Source: an uncultured Bacteroidales bacterium
GTDB lineage: Bacteria; Bacteroidota; Bacteroidia; Bacteroidales; F082
Direction of reading: 5' to 3'
NCBI GenBank assembly: GCA_947307415.1
Contig: CAMZJA010000005.1
Span: forward strand, 48,382 to 112,381
Length of the DNA: 64,000 nucleotides
Below the pieces are notes generated by a model that made no database searches, was not told the origin of the DNA, and saw only the letters and a program-made list of their open reading frames with translations. How positions within the stretch are numbered: position 1 is the first letter of the stretch; each line of letters starts with the position of its first letter. Below are positions 8,139-16,380 of the stretch, piece after piece. The position numbers and the translations under genes were made by a program.

Positions 8139-9194
8139 TTAATTAGCTTTTTTAACAAAACGATTTAAATTCGTGGAAATGGTGATGTAATTCGGCGAAC
8201 CGTAAACGTGCATCTCTGAACGCGAATAGTTGATGCTGAACTTCCAGATGTTCACGCCCACACCATACGAGAAGCCGCAGAGTCCTTTCTTTGTCGGCGT
8301 TTTCAGATTCTGCCGCATGCCGTAGTTATAAGCCGCCCGAAGCACCAGATTCTTGCCTATGTACAACTCACCGCCAAACACAATGTGACGCATCATATTG
8401 TCAGCAAACTTGGCGCCTTTAGTCTTTTCTTTCTTCGTGCCTGTTATCGGGTCGACATTGCCCTCCAAATCCAACGGATCGTCGTAACTCAAATCCCATT
8501 TCTGGATGTTTTCATAAACCACGCTAAACAAAAATGGCACGTGCTCAAGCTTTTTCGAGACGCCAGCCGAAAGTCTGAACGGAAGCTTATTTCTGTCGCC
8601 CTCGAAGTTGGAATATAGCTCGTAACCTGCATTTCGTGCCGTGAGCGACAGCATCCAGCCGTCATCAGTGCGGTAATGAGCGGCCACGTCAACAGCGATG
8701 GCAAAAGTCTTGAAACGCTCATATTGTATGCCCGCAAACTTCACGTTGGCGCCAATGCTCCAGTGCGGAGTGAGCTGCCTGCCCCATCCGATCATGATAT
8801 TGAAATCGGAAGGCGAAAACGTGCCGCCATCAGCATTCCCTTGCTCATCGGCATATTTCATCTTGCCATAGCTATGATACATCACAGTGCCGGTAAAAGT
8901 GCCCAAATTCTTGAAACTGTAGCCATATTGAGCCATCGCATGACTGATGTCGGCGTAATAATTGACGTAAGAAAGCACAATATCATTGTGCATGTCCTTG
9001 TTAATCAAGGCGGGGTTGTAAATTCCAAGCTGAATGTCAGAGTCGTAAATCGACAAGTCGGTGTTGCCCAACGCAGCCACCCTGGCCGAACTCGTCATGT
9101 CAAGAAAACCATATGCGCCATTCGACGTTTGTCCCTGACTATCAACAACAAACATCAACATAATGACAATCGATATAATTCTCTTTATATTCAT
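8139..9194 (-). CDS. porQ: type IX secretion system protein PorQ
   Basis: 351 aa with an N-terminal signal peptide (MNIKRIISIVIMLMFVVDSQG). The early segment GAYGFLDMTSSARVAALGNT and the later YNPALIN match the PorQ/FadL-like outer-membrane barrel family. Its members are needed for type IX secretion, with PorZ, for cell-surface attachment of cargo. The remainder is a series of amphipathic strands typical of a 14-stranded barrel, ending in an aromatic-rich strand (GVNIWKFSINYSR). It lies directly upstream of recF. The right edge of this window contains a type IX cargo tail, which agrees with a working system. Confidence 0.88.
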   Translation of the reverse strand: MNIKRIISIVIMLMFVVDSQGQTSNGAYGFLDMTSSARVAALGNTDLSIYDSDIQLGIYNPALINKDMHNDIVLSYVNYYADISHAMAQYGYSFKNLGTFTGTVMYHSYGKMKYADEQGNADGGTFSPSDFNIMIGWGRQLTPHWSIGANVKFAGIQYERFKTFAIAVDVAAHYRTDDGWMLSLTARNAGYELYSNFEGDRNKLPFRLSAGVSKKLEHVPFLFSVVYENIQKWDLSYDDPLDLEGNVDPITGTKKEKTKGAKFADNMMRHIVFGGELYIGKNLVLRAAYNYGMRQNLKTPTKKGLCGFSYGVGVNIWKFSINYSRSEMHVYGSPNYITISTNLNRFVKKAN

Positions 9195-9205
9195 ATTCTT
9201 TAATT

Positions 9206-9300
9206 CGTCATTTCGACTGAAGCGAAGCGTAATGGAGAAATCTCCAAAATCATGTAATGTTATGAGATTTCTCGACTCCCTCCGGTCACTCGAAATGACG
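9206..9300. repeat. family A dispersed palindromic repeat, long copy
   Basis: A 95-base imperfect palindrome begins CGTCATTTCGACTGAAGCG and ends CACTCGAAATGACG, with internal arms GGAGAAATCTC and GAGATTTCTCGA. It fills the spacer between nusB and porQ. Related copies lie at 15358-15407 and 42753-42861, and an apparent in-gene copy at 12634-12672. As RNA it would form a long hairpin, but there is no clear U-run. Confidence 0.8.
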
Positions 9301-9310
9301 TTGAGGGTTT

Positions 9311-10270
9311 CTACTTCTCGAGAAGTCCCAGTCCTTTTTTATTTATCGCTCCGCTTTCCGTCATCTTCTTCGCCAACTTGTCAAGGATTCCGTTGACGAA
9401 AATTCTACTCTTAGGAGTGCTGAAATACTTCGAAATCTCTATGTATTCATTCATAGTCACCTTCACTGGAATGGCTGAGAAGCACACGAATTCGGTGAGA
9501 GCCATCTTCAGTATTATCATGTCCATCAAGCAGATACGCTCTTTCTCCCAGTTGTTGGTATTGTCGCCGATAAGCTTGCCAAACTCCTCATCGTGATTGA
9601 TTGTCTCACGGAACAAATCCTGGATAAACTTCTCGTCGGCATTGGCCTCAGCGGTATCAGCCTTGTAAATAGAAGGAAGCATGGTGTCGACATCAAATTT
9701 CTTCATCTCAGTAAAGAAATTGATGAGCATTGAGCTAACTAAATGATAATCATCGCAGAAATAGATACTCTTGTCTTCGTAGAAGTCCTGCAGCACATCC
9801 AAATCGGCGAAATAATTGGTGATCATCGTGATGATGAACTTCTTGTCGGATGTGAAATTATCGGTCTTGTCGGCCATATATTTCTTGTATTCCGGCGTCT
9901 CACGCATCTTGTCGTAGTAGTTTTTCACCACATCCTGATGATCGGCCCAATTTATCTTCAAAGCACTCTCCTGCTTGCGGAAATCCTTGTTGTTTTCAAT
10001 CAGATTGAGCAGACGGTTGTCGACATATCTCGTATTCGGATGCAAATCCTCATACTTCGGAATGTATTTGTGCTTGTTTTCAGTGATTTTATTTTCCGCG
10101 AAGCGTTTCGTTTCAACAAGAAACGACAGCTGCCAAATAAACAGCTCGTGCAATTTGTCGATACTCTCAAGCAAATGCTTAATACCGCTTGCGATGTTGG
10201 TCTCACCCGACTCTATATAGGCATAGAGCGCTTGTAACACTTTAATTCTCAAAAACCTTCTATTCAACAT
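9311..10270 (-). CDS. nusB: transcription antitermination factor NusB, long Bacteroidetes form
   Basis: 319 aa. NusB with NusE binds boxA in rRNA leader transcripts to prevent premature termination. The canonical NusB helical domain is at the C-terminus (about 180-300), with FIQDLFRE and ILKMALTEFVCFSAIPVKVTMNEYIEIS, then FVNGILDKLAKK. The N-terminus MLNRRFLRIKVLQALYAY also belongs to the fold, with a long helical insertion between. Length and layout match NusB from Bacteroidetes rather than the 140-aa proteobacterial form. Its promoter is at 10302-10309. Confidence 0.93.
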   Translation of the reverse strand: MLNRRFLRIKVLQALYAYIESGETNIASGIKHLLESIDKLHELFIWQLSFLVETKRFAENKITENKHKYIPKYEDLHPNTRYVDNRLLNLIENNKDFRKQESALKINWADHQDVVKNYYDKMRETPEYKKYMADKTDNFTSDKKFIITMITNYFADLDVLQDFYEDKSIYFCDDYHLVSSMLINFFTEMKKFDVDTMLPSIYKADTAEANADEKFIQDLFRETINHDEEFGKLIGDNTNNWEKERICLMDMIILKMALTEFVCFSAIPVKVTMNEYIEISKYFSTPKSRIFVNGILDKLAKKMTESGAINKKGLGLLEK

Positions 10271-10301
10271 GACTTTAAATTATAAAATGAATTCCAATTT
10301 G

Positions 10302-10309
10302 CAAAAATA
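10302..10309 (-). promoter_or_regulatory. -7 element for nusB
   Basis: TATTTTTG on the minus strand, 31 bases before the nusB start, in the 45-base gap after the GT2 fusion gene. Confidence 0.6.
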
Positions 10310-10315
10310 CAAAAA

Positions 10316-12277
10316 TTAACGTTTCATCAACATCCTGAACAAGATATTAAAATCTTTCAAAACCGTGTAATCACGGGCATACATCACATTAAGCTGCGCC
10401 AAGGCCTCATCGTCCAATTCGTCAACCACTATTGAAGCCGGGTTGTAAATTCCTTTCTTTATCTTTGGAAGTCGTTGACCGTCAATGTTTTCCGTCGGAC
10501 AATAGCCCACCCACGAATAACCTCCGAACAACACTCTGAAGCAGTCGCCAAAAAATTTGAAAGGGTTTTTCACAAACCAAGCCATAAATATCCAGAAAAC
10601 AATGCCCGAGAACGATGTCGAGAAGTCGAAAAGACGTTTCTTTCTGCGGTTAGGAACCGTGTTAATTGTACGAATATCAACAGTATAGAGGTCGCCGCGG
10701 GTGTTTATCGAGTTACTTCCGATAATCGACAAAGTGTCGACCGGCGCGATTTTATAATCAAGATCCGAAGCATGCCACTCCACCATCTTATCGATAATTG
10801 CCTGATGCGTGATGTCTTTCGAACAGAAAATTATCTCAGTAATCTTGTAAATGCCGATGATGTCGGGCACCTGTGCAAGGTTGCCAAGGTAATTTTCAGG
10901 CACCTCATAACCATTTGTCGGAGCCACCAAACCGATGAAATCAGGCTTGATCGACGTGCTCTTCAAAAGCTGCTCCACACGGTTGGTCTCATCCTGATTT
11001 CCAATAACTAAAAAGCGTTTTTTTGCATTTCTACCATATTGAAAATCAGAAAGTTTAAGCAAGTAACCTAAAGTTCTACTTAAAGTCATCTGAAGTTCCA
11101 TCCAGATGGTTCCCAAAAGGATCAACGCCCTCGAAAAACGCAGACTCGTCGGCAACAAAGCATACAGCACAAGGATGAACACGCTGCCGACCATCACGCC
11201 ACCTGCCGCCGTCGAAATACGGTATGGCTTATCATAGCCCCCGGTGAAATACGAGGCCGTGAGCCAAATCAACATGTAAATCGGCAAAATGATAGTAAAC
11301 AGAGGCGTTATCGGATAGGAGCCCACACCATTGTAAATAGTGAAATGCCCCCAGAAATAGCTTATCGTGGCCAGACCGACATAACCGAGCACCGCATCGG
11401 TGAATGGCATGTAAATCTTACCGAAAAACTGCGACAGCAACGCCAGGAATGCCCTGAAATATATGGCAAAGTTGATGACAAACGAAAACAGGCGCGCACG
11501 GTTCTTCGCGAAGTGTTTCTTGGCAAAAATCTCCATAGCCTTGTAGAAAACCAGCACGTAGTTGACCGTTGTTTTCTTGGTACTCTCCCCTTTATAATGG
11601 ATGATGCGCGTCTCCGGGAAATAATAGTTCTTATACCCCGCCAAAGTGATGCGGTATGACAGGTCGATATCCTCGCCGTACATAAAGAACGTCTCGTCGA
11701 GAAGCCCACATTTATCAAGGGTTTCGCGACGCATAAGCATATATGCTCCAGCCAGAATATCAACAGGATTCACCTCATCGTCAGGCAGATAGCCGAGATG
11801 ATATTTCGAAAATCGTCTTGAATGCGGAAACAGCTTCGAAAGCCCGAAAATTTTATAGAAAGCCGTCATCGGAGTCGGCAAACCGCGCTTCGATTCCGGC
11901 AAAAACTGACCTTTTCCGTCGACCATCTTCACGCCGAGACCGCCTGCATCAGGATGCGAGTCCATGAAAGTCAAGCACTTACTGAAAGTATCGTCCTCAA
12001 CAACTGTGTCAGGATTCAACAACAGCACATACTCCCCTGTCGAGATCCTAATAGCTTGATTATTAGCCTTCGCAAAGCCGACATTGTCTTTATTTGCTAT
12101 GACTTTCACCTCAGGAAACTTCGCCGCAAGCATCTTCAGCGAGCCGTCAACAGAGTTGTTGTCAACAACAAACACCTCACCCTCAATGCCTTGCATCGCG
12201 CGACGCACAGAATACAGGCACTGCTCAAGAAAATGTTCAACGTTATAATTTACTATGACAACCGAAAGTTTCATCAT
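10316..12277 (-). CDS. GT2 glycosyltransferase fused to a truncated sugar-transferase-like domain
   Basis: 653 aa from the ATG at 12277; an upstream in-frame TTG lies beyond the promoter and is rejected. Residues 1-235 are a GT-A domain of family GT2, rhamnosyltransferase-like: VVIVNYN, VVDNNSVDGS, NVGFAKANNQ, NPDT as DxD equivalent, and GEDIDLSYR. About 260-400 is a block of hydrophobic helices. About 420-540 is a Rossmann-like domain as found in WbaP-type polyprenyl-phosphate sugar transferases. The C-terminus starts like such an enzyme (KKRLFDFSTS) and ends like one (YSWVGYCP, then LPKIKKGIYNPA), but the part between is only about 40 residues, so the usual Asp-Glu catalytic segment is missing. 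A role in surface glycan assembly at the inner membrane is inferred. Confidence 0.88.
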   Translation of the reverse strand: MMKLSVVIVNYNVEHFLEQCLYSVRRAMQGIEGEVFVVDNNSVDGSLKMLAAKFPEVKVIANKDNVGFAKANNQAIRISTGEYVLLLNPDTVVEDDTFSKCLTFMDSHPDAGGLGVKMVDGKGQFLPESKRGLPTPMTAFYKIFGLSKLFPHSRRFSKYHLGYLPDDEVNPVDILAGAYMLMRRETLDKCGLLDETFFMYGEDIDLSYRITLAGYKNYYFPETRIIHYKGESTKKTTVNYVLVFYKAMEIFAKKHFAKNRARLFSFVINFAIYFRAFLALLSQFFGKIYMPFTDAVLGYVGLATISYFWGHFTIYNGVGSYPITPLFTIILPIYMLIWLTASYFTGGYDKPYRISTAAGGVMVGSVFILVLYALLPTSLRFSRALILLGTIWMELQMTLSRTLGYLLKLSDFQYGRNAKKRFLVIGNQDETNRVEQLLKSTSIKPDFIGLVAPTNGYEVPENYLGNLAQVPDIIGIYKITEIIFCSKDITHQAIIDKMVEWHASDLDYKIAPVDTLSIIGSNSINTRGDLYTVDIRTINTVPNRRKKRLFDFSTSFSGIVFWIFMAWFVKNPFKFFGDCFRVLFGGYSWVGYCPTENIDGQRLPKIKKGIYNPASIVVDELDDEALAQLNVMYARDYTVLKDFNILFRMLMKR

Positions 12278-12291
12278 ATCTGTTAAAACGG

Positions 12292-12299
12292 CAAAGATA
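12292..12299 (-). promoter_or_regulatory. -7 element for the GT2 fusion gene
   Basis: TATCTTTG on the minus strand, 14 bases before the ATG at 12277. It implies a leader of about 10 bases and excludes the earlier TTG start. Confidence 0.6.
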
Positions 12300-12346
12300 C
12301 ACAAAATATTATTGCGATGATTTTTTATTTTGTAAAATAAATTAGT

Positions 12347-12354
12347 TATTTTTG
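12347..12354 (+). promoter_or_regulatory. -7 element for the two-domain glycosyltransferase-like gene
   Basis: TATTTTTG on the plus strand, 13 bases before the ATG at 12368. It is divergent from the GT2 fusion promoter. Confidence 0.6.
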
Positions 12355-12367
12355 CGCTTTAATTGCA

Positions 12368-14020
12368 ATGGAAAAATTGGAAAGACAGATTCGGTTTGGA
12401 GTTATGGTCGATGGCGACACCGTCGAGCGATGGCAGTATGACACCATTAAACTGTTGATTGACAATGGAATAGAACTGTCTTTAATCATCAAAAACGGTG
12501 ATAATTCAAAGCCATATAAGTCGTTTGCCGACAAGGCTCTGCATTACCCCTATCGACAGATTTTATTCAGAATCTGGCACCGTTATTTTTTCAAACCAGC
12601 TGCAAAACAACGTGTTTCATTCAACGAAGGTTTGTCATTCCAACCGAGCGAAACGAGCGGAGGAACCCCCTCAACGATCACTGTAATGCCACTCTACAAA
12701 GGCATTTCAATGTATTTCAAAGACGAAGACATTGAAAAAATCAAATCACTTGATCTCGATTTCATCCTGCGTTTCGGATTCGACATCATCCGTGGCGACA
12801 TCCTGACGAGCGCGAAATATGGCATTTGGTCGTATCATCATGACGATGAACGAGTTGTGCGTGGCGGCCCTCCCGGATTCTGGGAGTTTATACGCAAAAT
12901 CACGAAAAACGGCGTCATTCTGCAACAGCTAACCGATGAATTAGATAAAGGATTGATAATCAAGAGATTACAATTCGACACAACATTACATTCATATAAA
13001 TTCCATCTTAACAGGATTTATCAGGAATCTGTATTTTTGCCGCTGCAAGCTTGTAAAGAATTGATTATCAACGGAAAACTCGAACCGGAATTATCGAAAT
13101 CGAAGGCGCCGATACTGCATCCGCCTAAGAATTTCATGATGTTGTGGTATTTCTGGCTTTGCATCTGGCGCAAAATCGTGTTCCATTTCAACTATTTCTT
13201 CCGTCAGGAGGATTGGAACGTGGGATATTATTACAACGATAACTCCCATGACATTCATTGGCTTAAATCGCCGAAATCCGATTATTTTGCTGATCCTTTC
13301 GTGATTTCGAACGACAAAGACACTTACCTGTTTTTCGAATGGTTCTCCAACAAAAACGGCAAGGCCGACATCGCTATAGCGAAAAAATCAGAAAATTTCG
13401 AAAAGTATCATAAGATTTCTGATTTCCAAGAACATCGCTCATATCCTTATGTATTTGATTATCAAGGAGAAATATATTGTATTCCAGAAGCAAATCAAAC
13501 AAATAAAATATCATTGTACAAATTTGAGAATGATAAATTAATATTCGATTGTGATTTGTTAAACGGATGTTTCGTCGATTCAACAATATTGATCCGCGAC
13601 AACAAATTCTACTTGTTCACAACACCGCAAAAACAATCGCACACCCATTTATTAATATTCGTCGCCGACGACTTGCGCGGACCTTACCGACCGCATTTCA
13701 ACAACCCTGTGAAGGTCGACTGCAGCAACTCGCGCATGGCCGGAAAAATACAAATAATTAATGAAATTTTAATCCGCCCGGCGCAAAACAGCACACGTCA
13801 TTATGGTGAAAGTATTACTTTAAATAAGATAATTCAATTATCTGAATATCAATATATTGAAGAAACAATAAAAGAGATAAAACCAGACCCAAACTGGGCG
13901 TACAACAAAGGCACACACACCATCAACAGCGATGGCGAGATCACCGTGTTCGATGCCAAAAAATTCACATTCACTTGGAGAGGATTTGTTCAACAAGTCC
14001 GCCAAAAACTGCACAACTGA
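12368..14020 (+). CDS. formyltransferase-like domain plus beta-propeller protein, putative glycosyltransferase
   Basis: 550 aa with no signal peptide. Residues 1-240 resemble a formyl-transferase N-terminal fold: RFGVMVDGDTVERWQ at the start, then LDFILRFGFDIIRGDIL, and YGIWSYHHDDER followed by GGPPGFWE. The second half (about 270-550) has repeated short beta-blades with SDYFADPFV and FFEWFSNKNGKADIAIA, like the GH43-type five-bladed propeller. Proteins with this pairing are labelled glucosamine inositolphosphorylceramide transferase-like in Bacteroidetes; the true reaction is unknown. It is followed after 14 bases by a flippase, which suggests a surface-glycan role. Residues 89-102 come from an apparent repeat insertion. 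The last codons run into an octamer repeat. Confidence 0.8.
   Translation: MEKLERQIRFGVMVDGDTVERWQYDTIKLLIDNGIELSLIIKNGDNSKPYKSFADKALHYPYRQILFRIWHRYFFKPAAKQRVSFNEGLSFQPSETSGGTPSTITVMPLYKGISMYFKDEDIEKIKSLDLDFILRFGFDIIRGDILTSAKYGIWSYHHDDERVVRGGPPGFWEFIRKITKNGVILQQLTDELDKGLIIKRLQFDTTLHSYKFHLNRIYQESVFLPLQACKELIINGKLEPELSKSKAPILHPPKNFMMLWYFWLCIWRKIVFHFNYFFRQEDWNVGYYYNDNSHDIHWLKSPKSDYFADPFVISNDKDTYLFFEWFSNKNGKADIAIAKKSENFEKYHKISDFQEHRSYPYVFDYQGEIYCIPEANQTNKISLYKFENDKLIFDCDLLNGCFVDSTILIRDNKFYLFTTPQKQSHTHLLIFVADDLRGPYRPHFNNPVKVDCSNSRMAGKIQIINEILIRPAQNSTRHYGESITLNKIIQLSEYQYIEETIKEIKPDPNWAYNKGTHTINSDGEITVFDAKKFTFTWRGFVQQVRQKLHN
12634..12672 (+). repeat. apparent palindromic repeat fragment inside a coding sequence
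   Basis: GTCATTCCAACCGAGCG through CGGAGGAACCCCCTC resembles the left arm of the family A repeats at 9206, 15358 and 42753, which begin GTCATTTCGACTGAAGCG or GTCATTTCGACCGAAGCG and continue GGAGAAATC. It is read in frame as SFQPSETSGGTPS within the formyltransferase-like domain of the surrounding gene. Confidence 0.6.
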
Positions 14021-14038
14021 ATAACTGACTAACTATGA
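14015..14038 (+). repeat. family B octamer repeat, short copy
   Basis: AACTGAATAACTGACTAACT spans the stop codon of the glycosyltransferase-like gene and the whole spacer up to the flippase ATG. The same words occur at 22071, 28799 and 31021. Confidence 0.6.
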
Positions 14039-15351
14039 TAAAAAAGATTTTCGGCACTTTCGGCACCCGCATCCTCAATGCTCTCTGCAACTTCGTGACG
14101 CTGTGGTTCGGCACCCACTATCTCGGCGCTGAGGCTTGGGGCATAGGCGGCATAGTACTCATCGACGTGTCGATTCTCCTCATAGGCGTTGAGTTTCTTG
14201 CAGGAAGCGGCTTGATATACTTCACTCCAAGGAAGTCGTACCGCACTCTGTTCAAGATTTCTTACATATGGAGCGCGCTCATAGTGGTTTTTTACGCGCT
14301 TTTATTCTATCTTTGTTCGTTTATTCCTGCCGGTTTCAGTCATCATTTTGCAAAATATTTCGGCGAAAGCGCGGAGTTCATCCCCGAAGGTTATCACACC
14401 ATGGTACTGTTGCTGGTTTTTATTTACAGCCTTCACAATTTCAACCTCGCCACACTACTCGGCAAAGAACGTGTCGGGACCAATAACATATTGTTTATCA
14501 TACAGTTCATGACACAGATGTGCTCGATGCTGTTCTATATCTTCGTGCTCGACATACGCGACGCCAACGCCTTGGTATACTCACTGCTCACAGGCTACAC
14601 CGTCGGCTATCTCTGCGGTTTGACACAAATCTGGCCTTACATGCATGACAAAGGCAACGATTCTATGCGCGAGACCATAAAAGAGATGTTTAAATTCGGT
14701 ACAATCATTCAGCTTTCAACGCTCGTCACCATGCTCAACAAACGTCTTAGCTTCTTGATTATCAGAGGGTTCTGGGGAGACGCGAAAGTCGGCGTTTATA
14801 GTGCGGCATCTCAGGTGGCTGAAACTCCGAAAGTGATCGGAATGAGCATCGCGATGGTGCAGTTTTCGAAGATTAGTAACCTGACAAACAATGAATTAGC
14901 CGCAAAAATCACCATGCAGCTCCTGAAAGCCGCCATGATTCTGACAGCCATCTGCATCATCATAATCTGCATCATCCCTACAAGCGTTTATTCATGGCTT
15001 TTCACCACCAATTTCGCCGAAATGCGCATGGCGATGATTGCATTGGCGCCTGGCATAGTCTTCATAGCGGCAAATATGGTATTCAGCCATTATTTCTCGG
15101 GGGTCGACCTGCCGAAACACAACCTCTACGGAGCCATTGTCGGACTTATAGTGACAATTCCTTCGCTCTATCTTTTAATTCCACCATTCGGAATGATCGG
15201 TGCCGGTATATCAGCATCACTAACTCATTTAGCCACAATAACCTACCAATGGATAGTCTTCAAGAGAATCAATAAGATTTCTGCAAAAGAATTGTTGGTG
15301 ACAAAGGAAGATATTAAACTGCTGATTTCAGAGGTGAAAAACATATTCTGA
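14035..15351 (+). CDS. polysaccharide flippase (Wzx/MOP superfamily)
   Basis: 438 aa with about 12 hydrophobic helices and short polar loops. The N-terminal MIKKIFGTFGTRILNALCNF with a nearby LGAEAWG is typical of Wzx-type members of the MOP exporter superfamily, which move lipid-linked glycans across the inner membrane. It is probably cotranscribed with the upstream two-domain glycosyltransferase-like gene (14-base gap). The chain carries few charged residues in its helices, apart from an Arg/Lys-rich loop after helix 6 (NKRLSFLIIRGF). Exact substrate unknown. Confidence 0.88.
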   Translation: MIKKIFGTFGTRILNALCNFVTLWFGTHYLGAEAWGIGGIVLIDVSILLIGVEFLAGSGLIYFTPRKSYRTLFKISYIWSALIVVFYALLFYLCSFIPAGFSHHFAKYFGESAEFIPEGYHTMVLLLVFIYSLHNFNLATLLGKERVGTNNILFIIQFMTQMCSMLFYIFVLDIRDANALVYSLLTGYTVGYLCGLTQIWPYMHDKGNDSMRETIKEMFKFGTIIQLSTLVTMLNKRLSFLIIRGFWGDAKVGVYSAASQVAETPKVIGMSIAMVQFSKISNLTNNELAAKITMQLLKAAMILTAICIIIICIIPTSVYSWLFTTNFAEMRMAMIALAPGIVFIAANMVFSHYFSGVDLPKHNLYGAIVGLIVTIPSLYLLIPPFGMIGAGISASLTHLATITYQWIVFKRINKISAKELLVTKEDIKLLISEVKNIF

Positions 15352-15357
15352 TTCACT

Positions 15358-15407
15358 GTCATTTCGACTGAAGCGAAGCGGAATGGAGAAATCTCGCTCG
15401 AAATGAC
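15358..15407. repeat. family A palindromic repeat, short copy
   Basis: A 50-base copy starts GTCATTTCGACTGAAGCGAA and ends GCTCGAAATGAC. It has lost the central part seen in the 95-base copy at 9206. It lies between the convergent flippase and EamA genes, where it could act as a bidirectional RNA hairpin. Confidence 0.78.
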
Positions 15408-15410
15408 GAG

Positions 15411-16304
15411 CTAGTGTTTCTTTGGTTGATAAGCTGTGATAACCACAGCGCTGAGAATCAGTACAATACCAATTGCAAGGCGCACTCCGAAAGCCTCATC
15501 AAAAACAAATATTCCTATCAAAACAGCTGTTAATGGCTCAAGGGCGCCAAGAATAGCGGTTGGCGTAGCTCCAACGTATTTCGAGGCATAAACCATCAGA
15601 ACGAGCGACAAAGTGGCTGGAACCACGGCAAGCCACACCGAATAAAACCAGCTCACGGCATTGTGCGGAAGTCGTAGCGGACTGCCGGTAAGCCAAGCAA
15701 ACACTGCCATTCCGATGGCACAATACAGCACCACATAAAAATTGATTTTAAACGACGACATCTCGAGCGGACAACGGTTCACCACAATGATGTAGATAGC
15801 GTAGGTGAGTGCCGAAACGAGCACCAGAATCACGCCTAGGGTATCCAAAGCGCCGCCGGCATCGCTCCAATAGAGCAAAAGCACGCCGACGAGTGATAAA
15901 ATGATAGCGACAATGGTCTTAATACCGGCTTTCTCCTTGAAAAACAGCCCCATAATCACCGCCGTCATGATGGGATAAGTGAACAAAAGCGTGGAAGCGA
16001 CACCTGCCGCAATGTATTTAAAACTGAAATACAACGTCATTGAAGACGCTGTAAACAACAATCCAAGAGCCGTAAGTGTGCCGAACTCTTTTTTCGTCAC
16101 CTTAAGACTTTCTTTCCTGATAATCAATATGATAGAAATGATAATCCACGCCATGCTGAAGCGGCTGAACAGCACAGAATTGGTGTTCATACCCTGCTCA
16201 TAAAGTTTCAGCGCCCCGAGAGGGTTTGTGCCATAAAACACCGCCGCCAAAATGCCGCAAATAGTGCCAAAAATCTTTTTATTTGAAGTTATTGCCTGTT
16301 TCAT
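15411..16304 (-). CDS. DMT superfamily transporter (EamA family)
   Basis: 297 aa from the ATG at 16304 (MKQAITSNKKIFG). An upstream in-frame extension would start beyond the promoter at 16331 and is rejected. There are ten predicted transmembrane helices arranged as two EamA repeats; each repeat ends in the usual small-residue-rich helix pair (e.g. GATPTAILGALEPLTAVLIG in the second). EamA proteins export metabolites such as amino acids or drugs; the substrate is not predictable. Divergent from parE, convergent with the flippase. Confidence 0.92.
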   Translation of the reverse strand: MKQAITSNKKIFGTICGILAAVFYGTNPLGALKLYEQGMNTNSVLFSRFSMAWIIISIILIIRKESLKVTKKEFGTLTALGLLFTASSMTLYFSFKYIAAGVASTLLFTYPIMTAVIMGLFFKEKAGIKTIVAIILSLVGVLLLYWSDAGGALDTLGVILVLVSALTYAIYIIVVNRCPLEMSSFKINFYVVLYCAIGMAVFAWLTGSPLRLPHNAVSWFYSVWLAVVPATLSLVLMVYASKYVGATPTAILGALEPLTAVLIGIFVFDEAFGVRLAIGIVLILSAVVITAYQPKKH

Positions 16305-16330
16305 TAAAATAATTTCCTCAAAAAAACGTG

Positions 16331-16338
16331 CAAAAATA
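16331..16338 (-). promoter_or_regulatory. -7 element for the EamA transporter gene
   Basis: TATTTTTG on the minus strand, 26 bases before the ATG at 16304, only 13 bases from the divergent parE box. Confidence 0.6.
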
Positions 16339-16351
16339 AGATATTTTTTAC

Positions 16352-16359
16352 TAACTTTG
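16352..16359 (+). promoter_or_regulatory. -7 element for parE
   Basis: TAACTTTG on the plus strand, 21 bases before the ATG at 16381. It also decides that ATG as the start, because a longer reading frame would begin upstream of the promoter. Confidence 0.65.
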
Positions 16360-16380
16360 CACAAAGAATTTTTTGAGAAC

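Noticed and set aside
12275-12304. Longer N-terminus for the GT2 fusion starting at TTG 12304
   Set aside because: The -7 box at 12292-12299 lies inside that extension and the added residues are not conserved-looking; ATG 12277 fits.
16252-16380. A 43-residue N-terminal extension of ParE
   Set aside because: It would begin in the divergent EamA gene and run through the parE promoter; MAEEIIEDN at 16381 is the natural start.
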